Of a stretch of DNA of 64,000 nucleotides, positions 40,258 through 48,271 are shown piece after piece. Under the pieces are notes generated by a model. The model was given only the letters and a program-made list of their open reading frames with translations, searched no databases and was not told the DNA's origin. Source of the DNA: Flavobacterium hydrophilum (GTDB taxonomy: Bacteria; Bacteroidota; Bacteroidia; Flavobacteriales; Flavobacteriaceae); contig NZ_QJHL01000002.1 of assembly GCF_003202405.1 (NCBI RefSeq), forward strand, positions 1 through 64,000. The letters are read 5' to 3'. The position numbers and the translations under genes were made by a program. The stretch's first letter is position 1. Every line of letters begins with the position of its first letter.

Positions 40258-41763
40258 ATGTCAAAGCAAGTTCGTGTGCGTTTTGCACCAAGTCCAACAG
40301 GACCTTTACATATTGGCGGCGTTCGTACTGCCTTATTTAATTATTTATTTGCCAAAAAAAACAATGGTGTTTTTTATCTAAGAATTGAAGATACAGATCA
40401 AACGCGTTTTGTTCCGGGAGCTGAAGCTTATATTATGGAAGCTTTGGAATGGTTAGGAATTGCTCCTGAAGAAACCGTTGGGAAAAATGAAAAATTTGGT
40501 CCGTATAGACAAAGTGATCGTGCAGCATTATACCAACAATATGCAGATCAGCTGATCAATTCTGGTTGGGCGTATTATGCTTTTGATACTCCGGAAGAGC
40601 TTGATGCTTTAAGAAAAGAACAAGAAGCAGAAGGAAAAACATTTATTTACAATCATACAAACCGTGAAAAATTGCAAACCTCTTTGGTAATTTCTGCTGA
40701 TGAAGTTTCAAAGAGAATTGCAAATGGAGAACATTATGTGATCCGTTTTAAAACTCCGGTGGATGAAACTTTACATTTAAAAGATATCATCCGTGGTGAT
40801 GTTAAGTTCGAAACGAATCTACTTGATGATAAAGTTTTGTTTAAAAGTGACGGAATGCCAACGTACCATTTGGCCAATATTGTTGATGATCATTTGATGG
40901 AAACTTCACATGTAATTCGTGGTGAAGAATGGTTACCCTCTATGCCACTTCACATTTTATTGTACAGAGCTTTTGGCTGGGATGCTCCGGAATTTGCACA
41001 TTTGCCTTTGATTTTAAAACCGGTAGGAAATGGCAAATTATCTAAAAGAGATGGTGATAAATTAGGATTTCCAGTGTTTCCATTAGAATGGAAAACGGAA
41101 GAAGGCATTTCATCTGGTTACAGAGAGAATGGTTTTTTCCCAGAAGCAGTTATAAACTTCCTTGCATTATTAGGCTGGAACGATGGAACAGACAAAGAAT
41201 TATATTCTTTAGAAGAATTAGTAGAAGCTTTTGACTTAAACCGAGTGCATAAAGCGGGAGCAAAATTTGATCCTGAGAAAAACAAATGGTTCAATCACCA
41301 ATATTTAATTAAACAAAATGATGCCGATTTAGCGAAAAGCTTCACTCCTATTTTAGTAGAAAAAGGTGTTGACGTTTCTAAATATGACGCTACAAGAATT
41401 GTTTCGTTGATTAAAGAAAGAGCTAATTTCGTTTCTGATTTTTGGGATTTAACAGATTTCTTTTTCCATGCACCAACATCATACGATGAAAAAGCAAGCA
41501 AAAACTGGAAAGAAGAAACACCGGCTTTAATGCAGGAATTGATTTCAACGCTAGAATATATTGATGGTTTTGATTCAGCAAATATTGAAGCAATTGTAAA
41601 AGACTGGTTAACTAAAAACGAAATCGGAATGGGCAAAGTGATGCAGCCTTTCCGTTTGAGTTTGGTTGGAGCTTTAAAAGGTCCTCACCTATTTGACATT
41701 GTAGAAATCATCGGGAAAGAAGAAACTATATCTAGGATTCAGAAGGCAATAAGTTCTTTGTAA
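40258..41763 (+). CDS. gltX: Glutamyl-tRNA synthetase
   Basis: This 501-residue class I synthetase charges tRNA-Glu. The HIGH signature PSPTGPLHIGGVRTA (about residues 11-25) and the KMSKS-type loop GKLSKRDGDKLGFPV (about 259-273) are intact. The C-terminal anticodon-binding helical domain is complete, ending GKEETISRIQKAISSL. The length is normal. It is preceded by its own promoter and followed by a terminator, so it is probably monocistronic. Confidence 0.96.
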   Translation: MSKQVRVRFAPSPTGPLHIGGVRTALFNYLFAKKNNGVFYLRIEDTDQTRFVPGAEAYIMEALEWLGIAPEETVGKNEKFGPYRQSDRAALYQQYADQLINSGWAYYAFDTPEELDALRKEQEAEGKTFIYNHTNREKLQTSLVISADEVSKRIANGEHYVIRFKTPVDETLHLKDIIRGDVKFETNLLDDKVLFKSDGMPTYHLANIVDDHLMETSHVIRGEEWLPSMPLHILLYRAFGWDAPEFAHLPLILKPVGNGKLSKRDGDKLGFPVFPLEWKTEEGISSGYRENGFFPEAVINFLALLGWNDGTDKELYSLEELVEAFDLNRVHKAGAKFDPEKNKWFNHQYLIKQNDADLAKSFTPILVEKGVDVSKYDATRIVSLIKERANFVSDFWDLTDFFFHAPTSYDEKASKNWKEETPALMQELISTLEYIDGFDSANIEAIVKDWLTKNEIGMGKVMQPFRLSLVGALKGPHLFDIVEIIGKEETISRIQKAISSL

Positions 41764-41784
41764 AAAAATATACTTTCAAAATGC

Positions 41785-41827
41785 AAACGCTAAGTAACAT
41801 TAATAAAATGTTCTTAGCGTTTTTTTA
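41785..41827 (+). terminator. gltX terminator
   Basis: AAACGCTAAG pairs with CTTAGCGTTT. An inner ACATT/AATGT pairing extends the stem, and a T tract follows. Confidence 0.88.
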
Positions 41828-41887
41828 TATTCAAACCCGAAGAAATTTCGTAATTTACCAAACCTAAAAACTTAAATCAATATCACT

Positions 41888-42868
41888 ATGAGTATCCCAT
41901 TCATTATCATTTTTGTAATTGCATTCTTTATTTTCCTATCGTCATTCTTTACAGTAAAACAACAATCCTCTGTAATTATCGAAAGATTTGGAAAATTTCA
42001 GAGTGTTAGAAATTCAGGTTTGCAACTTAAAATTCCGGTTGTTGACAGAATTGCAGGACGTGTAAATCTTAAGATTCAACAATTAGATGTTATCATTGAA
42101 ACCAAAACCAAAGACAACGTTTTTATCAAAATGAAAGTTTCTGTTCAATTTAAAGTGATTCAGGAAAGCGTTTATGAAGCTTTTTATAAACTTGAATATC
42201 CGCATGATCAAATAACTTCTTATGTATTTGATGTGGTTCGTGCCGAAGTTCCGAAACTAAAATTAGATGATGTTTTTGAAAGAAAAGATGATATCGCAGT
42301 TGCTGTAAAACGTGAATTAAACGAAGCAATGTCTACTTATGGATATGATATTATCAATACTTTGGTTACTGATATTGATCCTGATATCCAGGTAAAAAAT
42401 GCCATGAACAGAATCAACGCTGCCGACAGAGAAAAAACGGCTGCTGAATTTGAAGCTGAAAGCTCAAGAATCAGAATCGTTGCAAAAGCAAAAGCCGAAG
42501 CAGAAAGTAAACGTTTACAAGGTCAGGGTATTGCAGATCAGCGTCGTGAAATTGCCAGAGGATTAGTAGAAAGTGTTGAAGTTTTAAACAATGTCGGAAT
42601 CAATTCTCAGGAAGCTTCTGCCTTAATTGTTGTTACGCAACATTATGATACTTTACAAGCAATTGGAGCTGATGCTAATTCTAATTTAATTTTGTTACCT
42701 AATTCTCCACAAGCCGGAAGTGACATGTTGAATAACATGGTTGCTTCATTCTCAGCATCTAACCAGGTTGGTGAAATGATGAAAAAACACAATAAAAAAG
42801 TCGAAAAACCAAAACCAATTCTGCCACAATCTGGTTACGAAGATGATATTCAACCAGAAATTAAATAA
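41888..42868 (+). CDS. SPFH/Band 7 (stomatin-like) membrane protein
   Basis: The protein has 326 residues and one N-terminal membrane helix (IPFIIIFVIAFFIFLSSFF). An SPFH domain starts VKQQSSVIIERFGKFQSVRNSGLQLKIPVVDRIAGRVNLKIQQLD. A coiled-coil region follows (AADREKTAAEFEAESSRIRIVAKAKAEAESKR, about 178-215). This is the bacterial stomatin/QmcA group, which oligomerises at the inner membrane in ordered lipid zones and often works with proteases. The C-terminal 50 residues are polar (QVGEMMKKHNKKVEKPKPILPQ). No NfeD-type partner gene is adjacent. Its terminator is shared with the convergent DUF6327-like gene. Confidence 0.9.
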   Translation: MSIPFIIIFVIAFFIFLSSFFTVKQQSSVIIERFGKFQSVRNSGLQLKIPVVDRIAGRVNLKIQQLDVIIETKTKDNVFIKMKVSVQFKVIQESVYEAFYKLEYPHDQITSYVFDVVRAEVPKLKLDDVFERKDDIAVAVKRELNEAMSTYGYDIINTLVTDIDPDIQVKNAMNRINAADREKTAAEFEAESSRIRIVAKAKAEAESKRLQGQGIADQRREIARGLVESVEVLNNVGINSQEASALIVVTQHYDTLQAIGADANSNLILLPNSPQAGSDMLNNMVASFSASNQVGEMMKKHNKKVEKPKPILPQSGYEDDIQPEIK

Positions 42869-42880
42869 TACAAAAAATGA

Positions 42881-42907
42881 AAAAGAGGCTTAATTGCCTC
42901 TTTTTTT
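42881..42907. terminator. Terminator between SPFH gene and convergent small gene
   Basis: AAAAGAGGC pairs with GCCTCTTTT across a 6-nt loop, followed by TTT. It overlaps the 3' end of the minus-strand gene. Confidence 0.85.
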
Positions 42908-43144
42908 ATTTAAAAACCAATTGATTATAAAAGGTAAAATTGATGGCAAAATGCTTCCGTAAGAATTTGAAATGTAATCTTTGAATGAAGAAAAAATTCC
43001 ACCAAGTACATTTTCTGGAGTAATGCTTTCCTTCGTTTTCTGAAAACTCAAAACTAATTTCTGATAATTGATCTCTTTTTGGAGTTTCAAAATTTCAAGA
43101 TCCTTCTCTATTTCAGCATACGATGAGTATTTTTTTACTTCCAT
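42890..43144 (-). CDS. Small DUF6327-like protein
   Basis: The protein has 84 residues. Its N-terminus KKYSSYAEIEKDLEILKLQKEINYQKL is the helical pattern of a small flavobacterial family found next to YtxH and holin-like genes. The C-terminus has a hydrophobic stretch (YGSILPSILPFIINWFL) and then a basic tail, suggesting membrane association. It lies 3 bp after the holin-like gene, so the two are clearly one operon. Its function is unknown. The family name is from memory. Confidence 0.72.
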   Translation of the reverse strand: MEVKKYSSYAEIEKDLEILKLQKEINYQKLVLSFQKTKESITPENVLGGIFSSFKDYISNSYGSILPSILPFIINWFLNKKRGN

Positions 43145-43147
43145 AAA

Positions 43148-43498
43148 TTAATCGTTAAAAAAGATTTCTGAAAATTTCTCTAAAATCGGACCTTCAACAA
43201 ACTTGTCTTTTATAAAAAAAAGTAAAATTGTAAACACAAAATAGATCCCTCCTACTGCTAAAAATCCGAGTGCATTACTTTTAAATAAAGAACCAAAAGC
43301 ATACGCTGCGGCAAAAGATCCAAAAATAAGAACCATACTAAAACACAATAAAATCAAAGTAAATTTAAAAATTAAAGTTGTTGATTTCATCGCGACCTTA
43401 AATCCCCAGAGTTTATAATACGCTAAATTACTGTCAATATAAGCTTTGGTAGTTTCCTGAATATTCTCTGTATTTTCTTTTAATTCTTCAAAAGCCAT
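43148..43498 (-). CDS. Phage-holin-superfamily-like (DUF1469-type) membrane protein
   Basis: The protein has 116 residues from the ATG at 43498 (MAFEELKENTENIQETTKAYIDSNLAYYKLWGF). The open frame extends 12 codons upstream, but this Met fits the family start. Two adjacent membrane helices (about 40-62 and 73-96) follow an amphipathic N-terminal helix. This is the Phage_holin_3_6/DUF1469 layout, common in non-phage genes. It is cotranscribed with the DUF6327-like gene, and the YtxH gene lies just upstream. The trio is typical of envelope-stress clusters in flavobacteria. It is not evidence of a prophage. Confidence 0.8.
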   Translation of the reverse strand: MAFEELKENTENIQETTKAYIDSNLAYYKLWGFKVAMKSTTLIFKFTLILLCFSMVLIFGSFAAAYAFGSLFKSNALGFLAVGGIYFVFTILLFFIKDKFVEGPILEKFSEIFFND

Positions 43499-43615
43499 AA
43501 TTTTAAATTTCATTAAAAAAGAAACACAAAACAAACTGATTACAAATTGAATATCAAATATTATAAAAAAATTGTATCAACTATAAATCAGGTATGCTTT
43601 GTGTTGCCTGGATTA

Positions 43616-43942
43616 TTACTTTTGATATTTAGCGTTTTGCGTCTTCAAATCAGCTAGTTTAGATTCTAAAAAAGAAATAACTTCTTCTGTTTTATGGCTT
43701 ACATTTGAAAGTAATTCATCAAAAGTTCCATCAAGATTCTCTGTAGCACTTGCAAATTTTTCACGCAAAACTTCTGAACTTGCTTCTAAGGAGTCTTTTA
43801 AATTGTTGGCAGTATCTCCCAGATTTTCTTTAATTTTTGCTCTTGTGTTTGAGCCTTTATCAGGAGCTAACAAAATTCCTATCGCTGCACCTACAGCTGC
43901 ACCGGCTAAAATCGCTGCAATCGTATTTGAATTGTTTGACAT
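43616..43942 (-). CDS. YtxH domain-containing protein
   Basis: The protein has 108 residues. Its N-terminal membrane segment is rich in Gly and Ala (TIAAILAGAAVGAAIGILLAPDKGS), the YtxH signature. An amphipathic coiled coil follows (KIKENLGDTANNLKDSLEASSEVLREKF). YtxH proteins are small membrane-anchored general-stress proteins with no known enzyme activity. It heads a three-gene minus-strand group with the holin-like and DUF6327-like genes, 117 bp upstream of the former. Confidence 0.88.
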   Translation of the reverse strand: MSNNSNTIAAILAGAAVGAAIGILLAPDKGSNTRAKIKENLGDTANNLKDSLEASSEVLREKFASATENLDGTFDELLSNVSHKTEEVISFLESKLADLKTQNAKYQK

Positions 43943-44120
43943 AATATTAAAATTTAAAGTGATTAATAAAGATACTCTTTTCTGAATTATAAAATTTCAT
44001 ATTTGACCTTTAGATAAAAATACTGACTTTATAAACAATTGAATGTTAACAACCCGTTAAACTGGCAAATTTGAGGTTAAAAATTAAAATTAGGTCATTA
44101 AATCAATAATAATTCAAAAG

Positions 44121-44231
44121 ATGATTAATATGATAAAAGAAATTAAAAGTGGTCTTAAAATTAATTTATGGAGGTTAATTTCAATTAAAATAAACTATAT
44201 ATTTTTAAAATTTGATAGTTTTTATAAATAA
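44121..44231 (+). CDS. Candidate 36-residue peptide, copy 1 of a duplicated segment
   Basis: ATG to TAA encodes MINMIKEIKSGLKINLW followed by a hydrophobic/basic tail ending FLKFDSFYK. A second copy at 44437 has the same pattern MINxxxxIKxxLKIxL but a TGA where copy 1 has TGG. Coding status is uncertain. The preserved frame in one copy is the only support. Confidence 0.22.
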   Translation: MINMIKEIKSGLKINLWRLISIKINYIFLKFDSFYK

Positions 44232-44344
44232 TAATTAAAATATTAAAATTTAAATTAATTGATAAATAAAATTGATATATATAAAAATAGATTTTTGAAG
44301 TTTTATATTCTGAATTAAATGAAAATAAAATCTCGTTTTAAACT

Positions 44345-44368
44345 TTATCAACAATTCAATGTTGATAA
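44345..44368. promoter_or_regulatory. Inverted pair of TTATCAACA (DnaA-box-like) motifs
   Basis: TTATCAACA (44345-44353) and its inverse TGTTGATAA (44360-44368) flank a 6-nt centre. Each differs from the DnaA box TTATCCACA at one position. Confidence 0.35.
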
Positions 44369-44436
44369 GCGTTAAAAGAGCATAAAATGGAAGTGAAAAT
44401 TAAAATAAAGCTTTCTATTTAACTATTTTTAGAAAG

Positions 44437-44487
44437 ATGATAAATGAATCGGAAGTAATTAAAAAATGTCTTAAAATCAGTTTATGA
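44437..44487 (+). pseudogene. Degenerate second copy of the 36-residue frame
   Basis: The frame MINESEVIKKCLKISL stops at TGA where copy 1 reads Trp, then continues in the same frame as RLFLIY before another stop. Nucleotide similarity to copy 1 extends over about 60 bp. Confidence 0.25.
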
Positions 44488-44552
44488 AGGTTATTTTTAA
44501 TCTATTAAAATTATAATTTTTAACTTTATAATAGAAAAAATAAATAATAAAA

Positions 44553-44576
44553 AAAAGCGCTAATAAAAGCGCTTTT
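44553..44576 (-). terminator. glnS terminator
   Basis: AAAAGCGC pairs with GCGCTTTT around an 8-nt loop. On the minus strand it is followed by a long T tract. Confidence 0.85.
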
Positions 44577-44593
44577 AATAAATAATATTGATA

Positions 44594-46711
44594 TTACTTC
44601 TTCGTCATTTCAGCGAGAATTTCAATTTCTCTTTCCGAAGCATTTTTTGGTGGATTTGAATATGATTTCAAAATATCTTCTTCAAATTGATTTCTTAAAT
44701 CTGAATTTTCAATATCTCTTAAATTCAAAAGTGCTTTCGATCTCACATAAGTCGATTCACTTCTGAGAGACATGGTATATAATTTTTTAATATCCTCATC
44801 TTCAAAATCCGAAGATTTCCAGTTTGAATATTTCAATAAAAATTGAGAAAACAACAATGAAGCTTTATTATTATTGATATTCTTCTTTAAAGAATTTTGC
44901 AATAATGAAAAACTAGAAACATTTTTTATGCTCTCCCCTATTGCATTTTCAATTGCAATTCTTTCCTGTTTCGTCTCAACTTTGAAATATTTGTTAATAT
45001 CTTTCAAAGAATTATTAATGCTATTTTCTTCTTTTTTACCTTTTTCTTCCCAGGCATCTTTCAATCCAACAGTTTTATTAAATACTAATTTTGAAGGAGT
45101 TGAGTCTTTATCAACAGTAAAATAACCCAAACGCTGAAACTGAAATTTATCTTCATTTTGAGCTGTTGCTAAACTTGGTTCTACAAATCCCGTAACAATT
45201 TCTAACGAATTTGGATTTACAAAATCAAGGAAATTTTTATCCTTATAACTATCCGGAGCTTCATCAGTAAACAAACGATCGTACAAACGAACTTCTGCTT
45301 CTACAGCATGCTGAATTGAGACCCAATGCAATGTTCCGGATACTTTTCTCTGGCTTGCTTCAGTTCCGCTTCCGCTTAAAGAATCGGTATCATACGTAAC
45401 GTGAATTTCTGTAATATTTCCTGCTGCATCTTTTACAACATTTTCTCCTTTAATAATATACGCATTTTTAAGACGTACTTCTTTTCCTAAAGTCAAACGG
45501 AAATATTTAGCCGGAGCATCTTCTAAAAAATCTTCTCTTTCAATGTATAATTCACGGGAAAAAGGTACTTTTCTGAAACCTGCATTTTCATCTTCCTGGT
45601 TGTTTTCAGCTTCAAGCCACTCTTGTTTTCCTTCCGGATAATTTGTAATTACTAGCTTAACAGGATCTAAAACAGCCATTACACGAGGTGCAATTTTGTT
45701 CAAATCTTCACGAATACAGAATTCTAAAACCGATACATTAATCAAATTATCACGTTTTGCAATACCAATTGTGTTAGCAAAATTACGCAATGAAGCTGCA
45801 GTATAACCACGTCTTCTTAATCCGGAAATAGTTGACATTCTAGGATCATCCCAACCTTTAACATGCTTTTCCTTAACTAATTGCTGTAATTTTCTTTTAC
45901 TAACAACCGTATGAGATAAGTTGCGTCTTGCAAATTCTCTTTGCTTTGGACGAATCAGATTTTCATCAATAATCTGGTCTAAAAACCAATCGTATAATTC
46001 ACGATGAGGCAAAAATTCCAGTGTGCAAAATGAATGCGAAATGGCTTCTAAATAATCGCTTTGACCGTGTGCCCAATCATACATTGGGTAAATTTTCCAG
46101 GTATCCCCTGTTCTATGATGATGTTTGTGCAAAATCCTGTACATGATGGGATCACGCATTAACATGTTAGTAGATTTCATGTCAATTTTAGCACGAAGAA
46201 TATGAGTTCCAGCCTCAAATTCGCCGCTTTTCATTCTTTCAAACAAGTCTAGATTTTCTTCTACAGAACGATTTCTAAACGGGCTGTCAACACCTTCAGT
46301 CGATGGAGTTCCTTTTTGAATTGCCATATCTTCAGAAGATTGACTGTCAACATACGCTTTATCTTTTTTGATTAGTAAAACTGCCCAGTCATATAGCTGC
46401 TGAAAATAATCTGAAGCATAACGTTCTTCTGTCCAGTTATAACCCAGCCATTCTACATCTCTTTTTATAGCATCAACAAATTCCTGTTCTTCTTTTTCCG
46501 GATTCGTATCGTCAAAACGTAAATTTACAGGTGACTGATAATCAATTCCTAAACCAAAATTTAATGCAATAGAACTGGCGTGCCCAATATGCAAATAACC
46601 ATTTGGTTCCGGTGGAAAACGAAAACGAAGTTTGGTGTTTGAAAGACCTGATTTCAGATCTTCTTCTATGATTTGTTCAATAAAATTGAGTGATTTATCT
46701 TCTGATGCCAT
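44594..46711 (-). CDS. glnS: Glutaminyl-tRNA synthetase with extra C-terminal domain
   Basis: This 705-residue class I synthetase charges tRNA-Gln. The signature FPPEPNGYLHIGHASSI (about residues 31-47) and the loop VVSKRKLQQLV (about 269-279) are present. The two anticodon-binding beta barrels run to about 560. A further 140 residues or so follow (from about KEENSINNSLKDINKYF). They are helical, HEAT-like in appearance (YTMSLRSESTYVRSKALLNLRDIE) and lower in GC. E. coli GlnRS ends near 554 residues. The tail does not resemble the YqeY domain fused to Deinococcus GlnRS. Confidence 0.93.
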   Translation of the reverse strand: MASEDKSLNFIEQIIEEDLKSGLSNTKLRFRFPPEPNGYLHIGHASSIALNFGLGIDYQSPVNLRFDDTNPEKEEQEFVDAIKRDVEWLGYNWTEERYASDYFQQLYDWAVLLIKKDKAYVDSQSSEDMAIQKGTPSTEGVDSPFRNRSVEENLDLFERMKSGEFEAGTHILRAKIDMKSTNMLMRDPIMYRILHKHHHRTGDTWKIYPMYDWAHGQSDYLEAISHSFCTLEFLPHRELYDWFLDQIIDENLIRPKQREFARRNLSHTVVSKRKLQQLVKEKHVKGWDDPRMSTISGLRRRGYTAASLRNFANTIGIAKRDNLINVSVLEFCIREDLNKIAPRVMAVLDPVKLVITNYPEGKQEWLEAENNQEDENAGFRKVPFSRELYIEREDFLEDAPAKYFRLTLGKEVRLKNAYIIKGENVVKDAAGNITEIHVTYDTDSLSGSGTEASQRKVSGTLHWVSIQHAVEAEVRLYDRLFTDEAPDSYKDKNFLDFVNPNSLEIVTGFVEPSLATAQNEDKFQFQRLGYFTVDKDSTPSKLVFNKTVGLKDAWEEKGKKEENSINNSLKDINKYFKVETKQERIAIENAIGESIKNVSSFSLLQNSLKKNINNNKASLLFSQFLLKYSNWKSSDFEDEDIKKLYTMSLRSESTYVRSKALLNLRDIENSDLRNQFEEDILKSYSNPPKNASEREIEILAEMTKK

Positions 46712-46729
46712 TATTTATAGTAATTTTAG

Positions 46730-46737
46730 CAAAGATA
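46730..46737 (-). promoter_or_regulatory. glnS promoter -7 box
   Basis: TATCTTTG on the minus strand matches TAnnTTTG. It lies 18 nt before the ATG. Confidence 0.55.
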
Positions 46738-46744
46738 AAAAAAA

Positions 46745-46808
46745 GGTTTCAGGTTTCAGGTTTAAAGTTATTTAAGTGGCGCAAAACCTGAAACTTTAAA
46801 CCTGAAAC
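46745..46808. repeat. GTTTCAGG hairpin in the glnS/folB divergent gap
   Basis: GTTTCAGGTTTAAAGTT (46753-46769) and AACTTTAAACCTGAAAC (46792-46808) form a perfect 17-bp stem. A further GTTTCAGG copy lies on the left. It is related to the repeats at 33902-33998 and 35947-35960. Confidence 0.65.
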
Positions 46809-46817
46809 AAAAAGAAA

Positions 46818-47177
46818 ATGGGAATTATAAAATTAAAAAACATCCGAACTTTTTCCTACCACGGATGTATGATTGAAGAGGGAAAAATTGGTTCAGACTA
46901 CACTGTTGATTTAAAAATTAAAACCAATTTACAGCATTCAGCAAAAACTGATCATTTAGCCGATACTGTGGATTATGTACTTTTGAACAAAATTGTTACC
47001 GAAGAAATGGCAATTCGTTCACATTTATTAGAGCATGTAGCTAAAAGAATCAATAATCGTATACTTAATGAGATAGAAACTGTAGAAAAAACGACAGTTT
47101 CAGTTTCTAAGATTAATCCTCCTATTGGTGGTGATGTTGAATCAGTTACTATAAAAATGACGGAAATCAGAGCATAA
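46818..47177 (+). CDS. folB: Dihydroneopterin aldolase
   Basis: This 119-residue enzyme of folate synthesis splits dihydroneopterin to 6-hydroxymethyl-dihydropterin and glycolaldehyde. The family start IIKLKNIRTFSYHGCMIEEGKIG has the HG and E positions of the active site (YHG, then EE). The middle reads LADTVDYVLLNKIV, and the catalytic Lys region is near VSVSKINPPIGGDVESVTI. The length is normal. It starts right behind the hairpin repeat and is divergent from glnS. Confidence 0.92.
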   Translation: MGIIKLKNIRTFSYHGCMIEEGKIGSDYTVDLKIKTNLQHSAKTDHLADTVDYVLLNKIVTEEMAIRSHLLEHVAKRINNRILNEIETVEKTTVSVSKINPPIGGDVESVTIKMTEIRA

Positions 47178-47224
47178 TTTTATAAAGCTAAAAGCTAAAT
47201 TTTTAAAATAGTTGTATTTAAACT

Positions 47225-47254
47225 TTTGAATTTTAAAGATTTTGGTTACTTTTG
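47225..47254 (+). promoter_or_regulatory. Promoter of tRNA-Cys
   Basis: TTTG (47225-47228), 18 nt and TACTTTTG (47247-47254) match the Bacteroidota consensus. The tRNA begins 17 nt later. Confidence 0.7.
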
Positions 47255-47271
47255 CCATCCGTTCAAGCAAT

Positions 47272-47342
47272 GGCGTCGTGGCCGAGCGGCTAGGCTGGGC
47301 TCTGCAAAAGCTCCTACTCCGGTTCGAATCCGGACGATGCCT
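47272..47342 (+). tRNA. tRNA-Cys (anticodon GCA)
   Basis: This is a complete 71-nt cloverleaf. The acceptor arms GGCGTCG and CGATGCC pair, and the anticodon loop CTGCAAA gives GCA. The T arm CCGG-TTCGAAT-CCGG is perfect, and the discriminator base is T. CCA is not encoded. Confidence 0.95.
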
Positions 47343-47345
47343 CTA

Positions 47346-47376
47346 AAACCTCTAAAGCAATTTAGAGGTTTTTTTA
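47346..47376 (+). terminator. tRNA-Cys terminator, unit 1
   Basis: AAACCTCTAAA pairs with TTTAGAGGTTT across a GCAA loop and is followed by a T tract. Confidence 0.9.
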
Positions 47377-47437
47377 TGTCTAATTTTTATGAAAAATTAA
47401 TTAAAGATATAGGTTCGAATCCGGACGATGCCTCAAG

Positions 47438-47467
47438 AAGAGATACAGAAATGTGTCTCTTTTTTTT
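47438..47467 (+). terminator. Terminator of the duplicated unit
   Basis: AAGAGATACA pairs with TGTGTCTCTT (one G-U pair) across a GAAA tetraloop, followed by a T tract. Confidence 0.88.
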
Positions 47468-47529
47468 GTCTAATTTTTAGAAAAACCTTTAAGATTTTAT
47501 ATGCCTTTTATTAAATCTAAACTATAAAA

Positions 47530-47552
47530 AAACCTCTGAAATTCAGAGGTTT
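47530..47552 (-). terminator. Terminator of the LysE gene
   Basis: AAACCTCTG pairs with CAGAGGTTT. On the minus strand it follows the LysE stop by 27 nt and is followed by a T tract. Confidence 0.82.
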
Positions 47553-47579
47553 AAATTTATATTTATCAGTTATCAAAAA

Positions 47580-48257
47580 CTACTTCTCAATCTTCTCAAA
47601 AGCATTTTTCATCATTTCTTTTTCTTTAGGAAACCAACCCTGAATCATTAAAACAAATCCAAAAATCATCAAAACAATACTGATTCCTTTTTTTATTTTT
47701 AAAATATTAATTGGTGTCATTTTAGATTTTAATTGTTTGGCTAATAAAATTTTAAGGCAATCAACCAATAAATAAGTAATGATTACTGAGGTAAAAAAAG
47801 TAATCATTCTTGAGTTTTGCATTTCTAATTTTGGTCCGACAGAAATAATTACAGCTAACCAAAAACCTAATACGCCAATGTTAATCACATTTAGTAAAAA
47901 GCCTTTAATAAATAAACTTCCATAATTTCTTTTGATAATATCACGATCTATTTCTTCATCATTAATTTTTTCTTCCTTCTTTAATTTTACAAAGGAAATT
48001 ATACCATACGCCAGCATAATAATACCTCCAAAAATAAAAAGAGCGGGCTTATCTTTCAAACTCGAAATGAGCCTGTAACTACCTAAATACGCAATTGCTA
48101 TAAAAAAAATATCACCTAATACTACACCAAAATCAAACACTATTGCAGCTCTGAATCCTTTTGTAATACTGGTTTCTAATAGTATAAAAAATACCGGACC
48201 TACCATAAAGCTTAGGAAAAGACCCCATGGCAGCCCAGCTAAAATATCATTTATCAT
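47580..48257 (-). CDS. LysE family translocator
   Basis: This 225-residue inner-membrane protein has about six membrane helices, starting with the LysE/RhtB signature GLFLSFMVGPVFFILLETSITKGFRAA. The central loop is charged (KKEEKINDEEIDRDIIKRN). Members export amino acids or related solutes, and the substrate is not predictable. It lies 14 bp after the DUF2807 gene on the same strand, so the two are probably cotranscribed. Confidence 0.88.
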   Translation of the reverse strand: MINDILAGLPWGLFLSFMVGPVFFILLETSITKGFRAAIVFDFGVVLGDIFFIAIAYLGSYRLISSLKDKPALFIFGGIIMLAYGIISFVKLKKEEKINDEEIDRDIIKRNYGSLFIKGFLLNVINIGVLGFWLAVIISVGPKLEMQNSRMITFFTSVIITYLLVDCLKILLAKQLKSKMTPINILKIKKGISIVLMIFGFVLMIQGWFPKEKEMMKNAFEKIEK

Positions 48258-48271
48258 TCAAATAGAATTTC

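Larger units (their letters stand above)
43943..44593. other. Long AT-rich gap with duplicated segment and TTATCAACA pair
   Basis: This 651-bp gap has no conventional gene. It holds two related segments starting near 44121 and 44437, and an inverted pair of TTATCAACA motifs (44345-44368). The glnS terminator is at 44553-44576. The rest is very AT-rich. Confidence 0.6.
47321..47479 (+). repeat. Duplicated tRNA-Cys 3' end and downstream segment
   Basis: The last 23 nt spanning the T arm, acceptor and following CTC (47321-47343) recur exactly at 47412-47434. The 13-mer TGTCTAATTTTTA also recurs (47377-47389 and 47467-47479). The offsets are 91 and 90 bp, and each unit carries its own, different hairpin terminator. 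Confidence 0.92.

Noticed and set aside
43148..43498. Holin-like gene as evidence of a prophage
   Set aside because: No other phage genes are near. The DUF1469-type protein with YtxH and DUF6327-like neighbours is a usual chromosomal cluster.
47226..47480. 84-codon plus-strand frame across the tRNA region
   Set aside because: It runs through tRNA-Cys and two terminators and is explained by them.
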